64,000 bases of DNA from Clostridiales bacterium (GTDB lineage Bacteria; Bacillota; Clostridia; Christensenellales; Aristaeellaceae), in contig SVGY01000009.1 of the NCBI GenBank assembly GCA_015056145.1, positions 1 through 64,000 on the forward strand, in the 5' to 3' direction. Position 1 is the first letter of the stretch. Every line of letters begins with the position of its first letter. Below, piece by piece: positions 1 to 7,022 of the stretch. A program made the position numbers and the translations under genes. The notes beneath the pieces were generated by a model. It was not told where the DNA came from. It did not search any database and saw nothing but the letters and a program-made list of their open reading frames with translations.

Positions 1-47
1 ATGATTGGCAACAGTTCTTGAATCTTTCTGTACTTACGTTTTTCCAT
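1..47 (-). CDS. Start of a gene running off the left edge, possibly a transposase
   Basis: Only the first 15 codons are present, reading MEKRKYRKIQELLPI and then leaving the window. The ATG at 47-45 follows a GGGGGA ribosome-binding stretch and a good minus-strand promoter (TATAAT at 75-70). The basic start followed by a helix-like stretch resembles the N-terminus of some IS-element transposases, and the closely placed promoter and inverted repeat would fit an insertion-sequence end. This is a weak inference from 15 residues. It could equally be an ordinary small basic protein. Confidence 0.4.
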   Translation of the reverse strand, partial: MEKRKYRKIQELLPI

Positions 48-50
48 AGT

Positions 51-93
51 GAATCCCCCTATTGTGGTTATTATACCTACATCAGGGGGATTC
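51..93. repeat. 10-bp perfect inverted repeat flanking the -10 box
   Basis: GAATCCCCCT (51-60) and AGGGGGATTC (84-93) are perfect reverse complements separated by 23 bp. They flank the -10 element of the leftward promoter, so they could be an operator, a 5'-UTR hairpin, or part of an insertion-sequence end. Confidence 0.6.
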
Positions 94-99
94 TGTCTA
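70..99 (-). promoter_or_regulatory. Sigma-A type promoter for the left-edge gene
   Basis: On the minus strand TAGACA (99-94) is separated by 18 bp from a perfect TATAAT (75-70), about 23 bp before the start codon of the partial gene. The spacer includes one arm of an inverted repeat. Confidence 0.6.
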
Positions 100-158
100 T
101 TGTCCGTTTTTTCTGGTTCGGTTCACAAACGGAAAACGGGTCTTGATATGAACATCTT

Positions 159-1916
159 TTACTGAGCCAGTGCGTACTTCTCAACATACTCCTTATACTT
201 GCGATCGTACTCAGGATCGTTGTTACGGGTATTGCTGAGGGTTTCATGCAGGTTCAGGGTATGCTGGGCGGTATCGATAACGCAGCCGGCAATGTTGGAG
301 CAATGGTCGGAAGCACGCTCCAGATTGCTCAAAAGGTCAGACCATACAAAACCGGCCTCGATGCTGCATTCGCCCTGCTGCATGCGCAGAATGTGACGGG
401 TACGCATCTTTTCTTTCAGAACATCAATCACCTGCTCCAGGGGTTCCACGTCGTAGGCAGCAACGGTATCGTTGTCCACAAAAGCTTTCACCGTCAGGTC
501 GAGAATATCCTGCACGGCTGCGGCAAGCACTTCCAGTTCCTGCACGGCTTTTTCCGTCAGGGTCAGTTTCTTTTCACGCAGCTCCATAGCGGATTCAAGC
601 AGGTTGGCACCATGGTCGGAAATACGCTCAAAGTCGCCGATGACCTTCAGCAGCTCGGTGGCCTCTTCGCTGTCGCTTTCGTTGAGCTGCTCTGAGCACA
701 GCCGCACCAGATAAGTGCCCAGCACGTCCTCCAGATTATCGCAGCGGGTTTCGTCCCTCTCGATGCTTTCCGCCAGCTCAGGGGTAAACTGGGTCAAGGA
801 AAGGAGACCGTTTTTCAGTGCCCGCACGGAGATCTCTGCCATCTTGGCGGCTACGTTGCGGCATTCCACCAGGGCAATGGGCGGTGTGGCCAGCAGGCGC
901 TCGTCCAGCACCACCTTCTGTTCTTCCTCGCCTTCCTTGTCGGGAATGATGCGGCAGGCCAGTGCTTCCAGGAGGTCGCCCATGGGCAGGAGCAAAGCGG
1001 TGCACAGGCTCTTGAATACGGTATTGATGATAGCAATGCTCAACACGGTGGCGTCCTGGCTGAGAATGGCAGGGTTGAAGATTTCCTTCAGGATCCAGTA
1101 CACCGTCAGCCACACAGCAGAGCCGATAATGTTGAACAGAAGATGCACTACAGCTGCCCTGCGGGCTTCCTTCTTGGCGCCCACGGAAGAGATCAGGGCG
1201 GTTACACAGGTGCCGATACCGTTACCCATGATGATGGGCACCGCTGCTGCATTGGAAACGGCGCCTTCTGTGGCCAGAGCCAGAGCCTGCAGAATACCTA
1301 CAGAAGCAGAGCTGGACTGAATGATCGCCGTCAGCAGAGCGCCCACCAGCAGACCCAGAATGGGGTTCTTGAACATGATGAACATCTGCTTGAAGGCTTC
1401 CACCTTCGACAGGCCTTCCACTGCGTCGGACATGGTGGTCATACCGAACATCAGGGTGGCAAAGCCCAGCAGGATCATACCCGTGTCCTTCTTCTTGTTG
1501 GACTTGCAGAACATGTAGTAAATAACGCCGATCAGCGCCAGCACCGGAGTAAAGGATGTGGGCTTCAAAAGCTTGATAAAAATATTGCCGTCACCAATAC
1601 CGGTCAGGGACAGAACCCATGCGGTGATCGTAGTACCCACGTTGGCGCCCATGATCACACCAACCGCCTGCTTCAGGGTCATCAGGCCGGAGTTTACAAA
1701 GCCCACCACCATAACCGTTGTGGCAGAGGAGCTCTGAATCACAGCCGTTACACCAAGGCCCATCAGGAAGCCGACGATCCTGTTGGAGGTGATTTTGCTC
1801 AGCAGGGTGCGAAGGCTGCTGCCGGCCCTGCGCTCCAGAGCCTGGCCCATGATGTTCATACCGAACAGGAACAGGCACAGACCTCCGATCATGGTCAACA
1901 CGTCAAATAAACTCAT
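159..1916 (-). CDS. Na/Pi cotransporter family protein with C-terminal PhoU-like domain
   Basis: Predicted sodium-coupled phosphate transporter of the NptA/PNaS family in the cytoplasmic membrane, 585 aa. The N-terminal half carries the two characteristic inverted transport repeats with QSSSA motifs (around residues 60-70 and 195-210) and many hydrophobic segments. The C-terminal ~200 residues are helical and acidic like PhoU. I chose the ATG at 1916 because AGGAGG (1930-1925) lies 8 bp upstream; a TTG 18 bp earlier overlaps this site. It lies downstream of phoB-phoR-HD in the same orientation, with its own candidate Pho box, so phosphate starvation probably induces it. Some members of this family export rather than import phosphate. 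Confidence 0.9.
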   Translation of the reverse strand: MSLFDVLTMIGGLCLFLFGMNIMGQALERRAGSSLRTLLSKITSNRIVGFLMGLGVTAVIQSSSATTVMVVGFVNSGLMTLKQAVGVIMGANVGTTITAWVLSLTGIGDGNIFIKLLKPTSFTPVLALIGVIYYMFCKSNKKKDTGMILLGFATLMFGMTTMSDAVEGLSKVEAFKQMFIMFKNPILGLLVGALLTAIIQSSSASVGILQALALATEGAVSNAAAVPIIMGNGIGTCVTALISSVGAKKEARRAAVVHLLFNIIGSAVWLTVYWILKEIFNPAILSQDATVLSIAIINTVFKSLCTALLLPMGDLLEALACRIIPDKEGEEEQKVVLDERLLATPPIALVECRNVAAKMAEISVRALKNGLLSLTQFTPELAESIERDETRCDNLEDVLGTYLVRLCSEQLNESDSEEATELLKVIGDFERISDHGANLLESAMELREKKLTLTEKAVQELEVLAAAVQDILDLTVKAFVDNDTVAAYDVEPLEQVIDVLKEKMRTRHILRMQQGECSIEAGFVWSDLLSNLERASDHCSNIAGCVIDTAQHTLNLHETLSNTRNNDPEYDRKYKEYVEKYALAQ

Positions 1917-1932
1917 GTTCTTTTCCTCCTGC

Positions 1933-1953
1933 AACGCCCATTATTCGGGCGTT
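1933..1953. other. Hairpin beside the Na/Pi cotransporter ribosome-binding site
   Basis: AACGCCC (1933-1939) and GGGCGTT (1947-1953) form a 7-bp stem with a 7-nt loop, immediately upstream of the AGGAGG of the leftward gene. A T-rich run follows on the plus strand, so it also has terminator-like geometry in the rightward direction. A role in leader structure is possible but unproven. Confidence 0.45.
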
Positions 1954-1995
1954 TCTTTTGAAAAATCCCAAACATCATCAGTTTACTGTAAAATT

Positions 1996-2034
1996 ATTAA
2001 ATGCAAAATCAAGGAATTGTAAAATCCATGTAAA
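1996..2034 (-). promoter_or_regulatory. Candidate Pho box (PhoP/PhoB binding site)
   Basis: Read on the minus strand, four hexamers lie at exact 11-bp spacing: TTTACA (2034-2029), TTTACA (2023-2018), TTGATT (2012-2007) and TTTAAT (2001-1996), each separated by 5 bp. The Gram-positive PhoP box is known as direct repeats of TT(A/C/T)ACA with about 5-bp spacers. Two repeats match exactly and two are degenerate. It sits 80-118 bp upstream of the Na/Pi cotransporter and just after the HD gene, in an operon headed by phoB-phoR. Confidence 0.65.
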
Positions 2035-2043
2035 GCGCATTCT

Positions 2044-2700
2044 TTACAGAAGGGACTGTTCATTGATGATGAGCCGGAAGCGGAGCCCCAGTTTCTCCGC
2101 TGCCTTACGGCAAAGGATCATCCGCTCGATGAAAATTTCAAAGTAATCCATCACAGAGCCCAGATTGGTATCGATCCTGAGCCGCAGGCGGATATTCTCC
2201 TTTTCATCGTCAATCTTCAGTTCCGCCTTGGTAACGGAGTAGTTGACCCGGTCGTGGATATCGTAGGAGGCAGGGTCGATGTTGCGCACACGGCTGCGGC
2301 GCACGTCGGACTTATCCGCCAGAATCAGCGCCGCTGCCAGGGGGCTTACCGGCACGCCGGTGCCCTCGTCGTGGTTGCCGATAGCAGAGGTGATCAGGGC
2401 GATCTCCTCCGGAGGAAAACCCATCTGGTCCAGCATGCGGAATGCCATAATGGCGCCGCTCTGGCTGTGTTCCACACGGTTTACCAGGTTGCCGATATCA
2501 TGCAGGAAGCCAGCGATTTTTGCCAGCTCCACCATGCGCTGAGAATAGCCCAGTTTTTCAAGGATGTAGCCAGCCATTTCTGCAACGCTGGTCACATGGG
2601 CAAAGCTGTGCTCCGTATATCCCAGCACAGCAAGGGTCTCATCCGCCTGCTTGATATAAGTACGAATGGTGGGGTTATCCCGGATGTTTTCATAGGTCAT
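2044..2700 (-). CDS. HD-domain phosphohydrolase
   Basis: A 218-aa soluble protein of the HD/HDc superfamily, metal-dependent phosphohydrolases acting on nucleotides or phosphoesters. Metal-ligand residues are visible: His31/His35, the His67-Asp68 pair inside FLHDIG, NHDEG at 109-113 and Asp129 in LADKSD. Its substrate cannot be read from sequence. The start overlaps the end of phoR by 11 bp, so it is translated from the phoBR transcript and precedes the Na/Pi cotransporter. That placement suggests a link to phosphate metabolism, such as nucleotide or (p)ppGpp-like turnover, but this is inference only. Confidence 0.85.
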   Translation of the reverse strand: MTYENIRDNPTIRTYIKQADETLAVLGYTEHSFAHVTSVAEMAGYILEKLGYSQRMVELAKIAGFLHDIGNLVNRVEHSQSGAIMAFRMLDQMGFPPEEIALITSAIGNHDEGTGVPVSPLAAALILADKSDVRRSRVRNIDPASYDIHDRVNYSVTKAELKIDDEKENIRLRLRIDTNLGSVMDYFEIFIERMILCRKAAEKLGLRFRLIINEQSLL

Positions 2701-4366
2701 GATGATTCGCTCCTTTTGGAAAAACTACGGTAATGGTGGTTCCTGTGCCCACCCGACTGTCCACTTCAAGGGAGGCGTTATGAAGCCGCACGGAATGCTT
2801 CACGATGGAAAGGCCCAGGCCCGTTCCGCCCACTGCCTTGGAACGGCTTTTGTCCACCCGGTAAAAACGCTCAAAAATGCGTTCTTTTTCGCTGTCCGGG
2901 ATGCCGATGCCCGTATCCGTGACGCTGAGGGTTACGGTATCTTTATTCTCCCTGACCCGAACCAGTACCTGCCCACCAGCACGGTTATATTTTATCCCGT
3001 TATCGCACAGGTTGAACACTATGCCGGAAAGCAACTGCCGGATGCCATACACCTCTGCGGGCCCGCCTTCCAGCGAAAGTGCGACCTCCGCCGTCGCTGC
3101 CGTCGCTTTCAGGCTGGCGATCACCTCTTCTGCAAGGCTGTAAAGCTCCACCTGCTCCCTTTGCATATCCGCCGCCCCCTCATCCAGATGGGACAAGCCG
3201 ATAATATCCTCCACAAGGGATATGAGCCGCTTTGCTTCGGAATAAATCTGCCTGGAAAACCGTGGCACATCCTCCTGCTTTACCATACCGCTGGAGAGCA
3301 GTTCCGCACAGCCGGAGATGGTTTGCAGCGGCGTTTTCAATTCGTGGGAAACATTGGCAGAAAACTCCCTGCGCAGCTGCTCTGCCTTCTGCTTTTCGGT
3401 TATATCCAGCATCAAAAGCACAATGCCGGATACTTGCCCCCCGGAGTGCACGGGGCTTGCGCTGAACTGGTACTCCGCACCAGCCATGGATACGGTCTTC
3501 TCCAGGCGTTCTCCTCCACGGGCGCTGAGAATCAGCTCCTCCACTTCCTGAGAATGGTTGAACACGAGCAGATCCTTGCCCACGCACTGCGGGCTGAGGC
3601 CCAGAAGCCTGGAAGCAAACCGGTTGATGCTGAGGATATTGCCATGCTGATTCATTACCACAAGGCCTTCGGTCATGTTCCAGGTAGAGGCCACAAATTC
3701 CCTTTTTTTCTGCTTCAACTCTTTTTCCTGAAGTCGCAGCTGGGTCTGCTGGCTGTGAAGCTTTTCCATCAGGGGCCTTATTTCTTCGTAAACCTTGCCT
3801 TTCAGCGGATTATCCAGATCGAGTTCATTCAGGGGTTTAACCAGCTTTGTAGACAGACGGAATGCCAGAAACAGCGCAAGGGCAAGGGCTGCCAACGCAA
3901 CCATCGTAACCGGGCTGATAACAAAATCCAGCAAGGCCCAGCGGCTTGGCTGATTGTCCGAAAGGCGCAACACAGTGCCGTCTGCAAGGCGCTGTGCGCT
4001 GTAGAGGCTCTGCACATTCATGGACGTGGAATAGCGGGAGCTTTCTCCCATGCCTTCCCTCAGCGCTTCCCTGACCTCCTCACGTTCCAGATGGTTTTCC
4101 ATCTGGCCGCTTTCCAGCCGGTTGTCAAAGAGAATGCTGCCGTCGGCGGCGATCCATGTGATGCGGTACTCCTCCACATTAAGCAGGGATAAAAAACTGC
4201 TGCCGCCCTGCTCCGTTCCACGGGCCGCCAGATGGGTCTGATCCCTGAGCCGGTCCATCTGCAAGGTGAAAAAGTAGTCGTACACCATGCCGGAGATCAG
4301 CAACAGGGCGGATATCATCACCACCAGCGCCACAAGGCATATAGAACCAAAAATCTTCCTTGTCAT
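2690..4366 (-). CDS. phoR: PhoR-type sensor histidine kinase
   Basis: A 558-aa membrane sensor kinase. There are two transmembrane segments (about residues 5-29 and 148-170) around an extracytoplasmic region, then a linker, a PAS-like domain (about 225-320), a HisKA domain with phospho-accepting His341 in NVSHELKTP, and a HATPase domain with N box (NLCDNGIKYN), DTGIGIP and GTGLGLSIV. The domain order is that of Gram-positive PhoR/WalK kinases. The ATG overlaps the stop of the response regulator by 4 bp. Partnership with the adjacent regulator and the Na/Pi transporter downstream support the PhoR call; without them VicK/WalK-like kinases would be an alternative. Confidence 0.88.
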   Translation of the reverse strand: MTRKIFGSICLVALVVMISALLLISGMVYDYFFTLQMDRLRDQTHLAARGTEQGGSSFLSLLNVEEYRITWIAADGSILFDNRLESGQMENHLEREEVREALREGMGESSRYSTSMNVQSLYSAQRLADGTVLRLSDNQPSRWALLDFVISPVTMVALAALALALFLAFRLSTKLVKPLNELDLDNPLKGKVYEEIRPLMEKLHSQQTQLRLQEKELKQKKREFVASTWNMTEGLVVMNQHGNILSINRFASRLLGLSPQCVGKDLLVFNHSQEVEELILSARGGERLEKTVSMAGAEYQFSASPVHSGGQVSGIVLLMLDITEKQKAEQLRREFSANVSHELKTPLQTISGCAELLSSGMVKQEDVPRFSRQIYSEAKRLISLVEDIIGLSHLDEGAADMQREQVELYSLAEEVIASLKATAATAEVALSLEGGPAEVYGIRQLLSGIVFNLCDNGIKYNRAGGQVLVRVRENKDTVTLSVTDTGIGIPDSEKERIFERFYRVDKSRSKAVGGTGLGLSIVKHSVRLHNASLEVDSRVGTGTTITVVFPKGANHHDL

Positions 4367-5037
4367 TGTTTTTCTTCCAACTTATATCCCACGCCACGGA
4401 TGGTGCGGATGTATTCTCCATACTGACCAAGCTTTGTACGCAGCGTGCCGATATGCACATCCACGGTACGGGTCTCACCGATAAACTCGCTGCCCCACAC
4501 TTGCAGCAGCAGCTGATCCCGGGTAAAAACCTGGCCGGGCTGCTTAAGGAACAGTTCCAGCAGCTGGTACTCCTTCAGGGTAAGTTGCAGGCGGTTTCCG
4601 TTTTCGCTCACGGTATGAGCGGCAGGATTCATCTCCAGGCCCTTCAGGCGCAGCACCTGCGTTTTTTCCCTGGGGCCGCTGCGGCGCAGTACTGCCTTCA
4701 CCCGGGAAACCATCTCCATCATGCCAAAGGGCTTTGCCAGATAGTCGTCCGCACCCAGATCAAGGCCGATCACCTTATCGTATTCGCTGCCCTTGGCCGA
4801 AGCCATGATTACAGGAATGGCTGCAGTTGCCGGCCTCTGCCGGAGTTTTTTCAGCACTGTAATGCCATCCTCCCCAGGCAGCATAATATCCAGAATAATC
4901 AGCTGTGGCTGTTCCTTTTCCAGAGCCTGCCACATGGCAGATGCCTCATCAAAGCCGCAGGCCTCAAAGCCGGATGCATTCAGGGTGTAGATCATCAGTT
5001 CACGGATGCCGTTGTCGTCCTCCAGGCAATAAATCAT
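4363..5037 (-). CDS. phoB: OmpR-family response regulator, PhoB/PhoP type
   Basis: A 224-aa two-domain DNA-binding regulator. The receiver domain has acidic residues Asp7-Asp8, phosphoacceptor Asp50 in LIILDIMLPGEDG and a conserved Lys near 104 (AKPFG). The C-terminal winged helix (about 125-222) ends in RTVDVHIGTLRTKLG and RTIRGVGYKLE, typical of the OmpR/PhoB family. GGAGG precedes the ATG. It is the first gene of phoB-phoR-HD-Na/Pi. The likely target is the repeat array at 1996-2034. Confidence 0.9.
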   Translation of the reverse strand: MIYCLEDDNGIRELMIYTLNASGFEACGFDEASAMWQALEKEQPQLIILDIMLPGEDGITVLKKLRQRPATAAIPVIMASAKGSEYDKVIGLDLGADDYLAKPFGMMEMVSRVKAVLRRSGPREKTQVLRLKGLEMNPAAHTVSENGNRLQLTLKEYQLLELFLKQPGQVFTRDQLLLQVWGSEFIGETRTVDVHIGTLRTKLGQYGEYIRTIRGVGYKLEEKQ

Positions 5038-5074
5038 GGACGTACGCCTCCTTCATGTTCTCTTTGAGCGCCGT

Positions 5075-5103
5075 TTGCACAAGCGGTCTCCAAAGTGTAT
5101 AAT
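5075..5103 (+). promoter_or_regulatory. Promoter of nudC
   Basis: TTGCAC (5075-5080), a 17-bp spacer and a perfect TATAAT (5098-5103) lie 33 bp before the nudC ATG. The same 98-bp interval separates nudC from the divergent phoB. Confidence 0.75.
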
Positions 5104-5135
5104 CAATCCATCTTAGCAAAAAGCGAGGTTTTTTC

Positions 5136-5969
5136 ATGCTGATGATGGATACCGGTTTTTCTCCAGAATTATGCAGCGGCGATCCCGACGGTAACAGCCT
5201 GTTTTTCGCCTTTCGGGAGCAGAGCGCCCTGCTGAGTGGCACGGAGGACAGGCTGTCCCTGCCCCGCTTTTCCCAGATAAAACCCTTTTTGCCGCAAGGT
5301 GTTTCCCTTTTTTGTCTGGGCAGCGTAGAGAGCCGCCCGGTATTCTGTCTGGATCCCTTTGCAGATGCCTTCATTCCGGAAACAGAGGCCCTGCATTACC
5401 ACAAAATGCGCATTTCCCGTGCGCTTCCCCTGCCAGAGGCTGGGTGGCTGTATACCGCCTGGCATCTGTGGAGCTGGTATCGCCGCAACCGCCACTGCGG
5501 CCTTTGCGGCAGCGGCACAGCCTTTTCGGTAACAGAGCGTGCACTTGTGTGCACAAAATGCGGTCAACCCTTCTATCCCGTCATCTCCCCGGCAGTGATC
5601 GTTGCCATTACCTGTGGCGATTATCTTTTGCAGGTTTCCACCACCTACGGCGAGAAAAACCGTTTTGCACTGGTGGCAGGATATGTGGAAGCCGGCGAGA
5701 CCCTGGAGCACGCCGTTCGCCGGGAAGCCATGGAAGAAACAGGCCTTGAACTGAAGAACTTGGAATATCTCGGCAATCAACCCTGGGGCTTCAGCGGTGC
5801 GCTGATGTTCGCCTTCCATGCGGAGGCAGACCGCCATGCGCCCCTTACCCTGCAGGAAAGCGAGATCGCCGCCGCACGGTGGATCCACCGCAAGGATCTC
5901 CCTATGGGGGATAATCCCGTCAGCGTTTCCTATTCATTGATCGAACAATTCCTCAACGGCAAATGGTAA
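5136..5969 (+). CDS. nudC: NAD(H) pyrophosphatase / NAD-cap hydrolase, NUDIX family
   Basis: A 277-aa enzyme of the NudC family, which cleaves NAD(H) to NMN(H) and AMP and can remove NAD caps from RNA. A zinc ribbon is formed by Cys121, Cys124, Cys139 and Cys142, followed by the NUDIX box beginning at Gly182 (GYVEAGETLEHAVRREAMEE). The NADH-specific SQPWPFPxS signature appears as NQPWGFSG (213-220), so it is somewhat diverged. The start ATG has GAGG upstream. It stands alone on the plus strand, convergent with holA, which ends only 2 bp away. Confidence 0.9.
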   Translation: MLMMDTGFSPELCSGDPDGNSLFFAFREQSALLSGTEDRLSLPRFSQIKPFLPQGVSLFCLGSVESRPVFCLDPFADAFIPETEALHYHKMRISRALPLPEAGWLYTAWHLWSWYRRNRHCGLCGSGTAFSVTERALVCTKCGQPFYPVISPAVIVAITCGDYLLQVSTTYGEKNRFALVAGYVEAGETLEHAVRREAMEETGLELKNLEYLGNQPWGFSGALMFAFHAEADRHAPLTLQESEIAAARWIHRKDLPMGDNPVSVSYSLIEQFLNGKW

Positions 5970-5971
5970 AA

Positions 5972-7003
5972 TCAGCCGAGGATTTCCGTCAGCCTGAGTA
6001 AAGCCGTCTCGGCGCAGCCATCCTGAGGCGTCAGGCCGTTCTTTATCTCAAACTCGTACTGAAGCAGCCAGTCATAGGCCTGCTTCAGTTTTTCTTTGCT
6101 GTAGCGTTTGGCCTGTTGCTGGTTGTTTCGCAAAAAGAAGGGGGATATGCCCACCAGCGCCGCCTGCTGATTGGAGGGGGTACCTTCATCCATGAGACTG
6201 CGCAAATGGTACAGAATACGGTATTGGCGAAGGAGCATGGCCAGCACTGCCATCCGCTCCTCTCCGGCCCGGAGCATGTCCCGCAAAAGCACAAAGGCCT
6301 CGCTGTTTTTTCCTGCCACCTGAGCGTCCACCATCTGGAATACGGTGCATTCGGTGGAGCGAGTGCAGATAGCGTCTATGTCCTCCGCCGTTACTGTATC
6401 CCGCTGGCCCAGATAGGCGCAAAGCTTGTCCATCTCCTGGCGGAGCATGGCCGCATCCCTGCCCACGGTAAAGATCATCTGCGCTGCCGCTTCCGGTGAA
6501 AGATTCTTCTGCATTTTCGCCATGCTCTTGCGCAGCCATGCATTGCATTCGCCTTCGCTCATGGGCGAAAAGTCCACAATAGCGTTCTGTTTTTTCAGCA
6601 GAGTGTACAGCCTGCGCCGGCCATCCGCCTTTCCTTTCAAATAAAACACAAGGCATACGCTGGGCGGGATTCGCTGTACATATTCCGCAATGTCATCGGC
6701 CTTGTCGCTGCCCTCCGAAGCGCCCCCCTCCTTTTTGCGGGAAGGTTCCAGAAACTTGCACTCCCGGGCGATGACCACCCTCTTTTCCGCCATAAAAGGC
6801 AGAGTTTCTGCGGCGGCTATGAGGGTGTCTGCATCCGGATTGCGCAATTCCGTCATGTTCAGCTCCTCCAGGCCTTCCGGAAGCAGCTTTTTGCACAGCT
6901 GGCTCAGCGCCTGCTGCTTGATGTACTCTTCGCTGCCCTCCATGAGGTAGACCGAGCCGATATTTCCTGCCCGGAGCTGTTCAAAAAAAGCGGTATGATT
7001 CAT
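5972..7003 (-). CDS. holA: DNA polymerase III subunit delta
   Basis: A 343-aa clamp-loader subunit that opens the beta sliding clamp. Length and layout fit HolA: an N-terminal AAA-like fold starting SVYLMEGSEEYIKQQAL and a C-terminal helical collar domain ending ETALLRLTEILG. AGAGGTGAAAC precedes the ATG. It is the last gene of the operon after comEC, 19 bp downstream; comEC-holA adjacency is common in Firmicutes and supports both calls. Confidence 0.92.
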   Translation of the reverse strand: MNHTAFFEQLRAGNIGSVYLMEGSEEYIKQQALSQLCKKLLPEGLEELNMTELRNPDADTLIAAAETLPFMAEKRVVIARECKFLEPSRKKEGGASEGSDKADDIAEYVQRIPPSVCLVFYLKGKADGRRRLYTLLKKQNAIVDFSPMSEGECNAWLRKSMAKMQKNLSPEAAAQMIFTVGRDAAMLRQEMDKLCAYLGQRDTVTAEDIDAICTRSTECTVFQMVDAQVAGKNSEAFVLLRDMLRAGEERMAVLAMLLRQYRILYHLRSLMDEGTPSNQQAALVGISPFFLRNNQQQAKRYSKEKLKQAYDWLLQYEFEIKNGLTPQDGCAETALLRLTEILG

Positions 7004-7022
7004 GTTTCACCTCTATGCTGTT

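Noticed and set aside
2699-4192. A 497-codon plus-strand frame opposite phoR
   Set aside because: phoR has full histidine kinase motifs; the antisense product has none.
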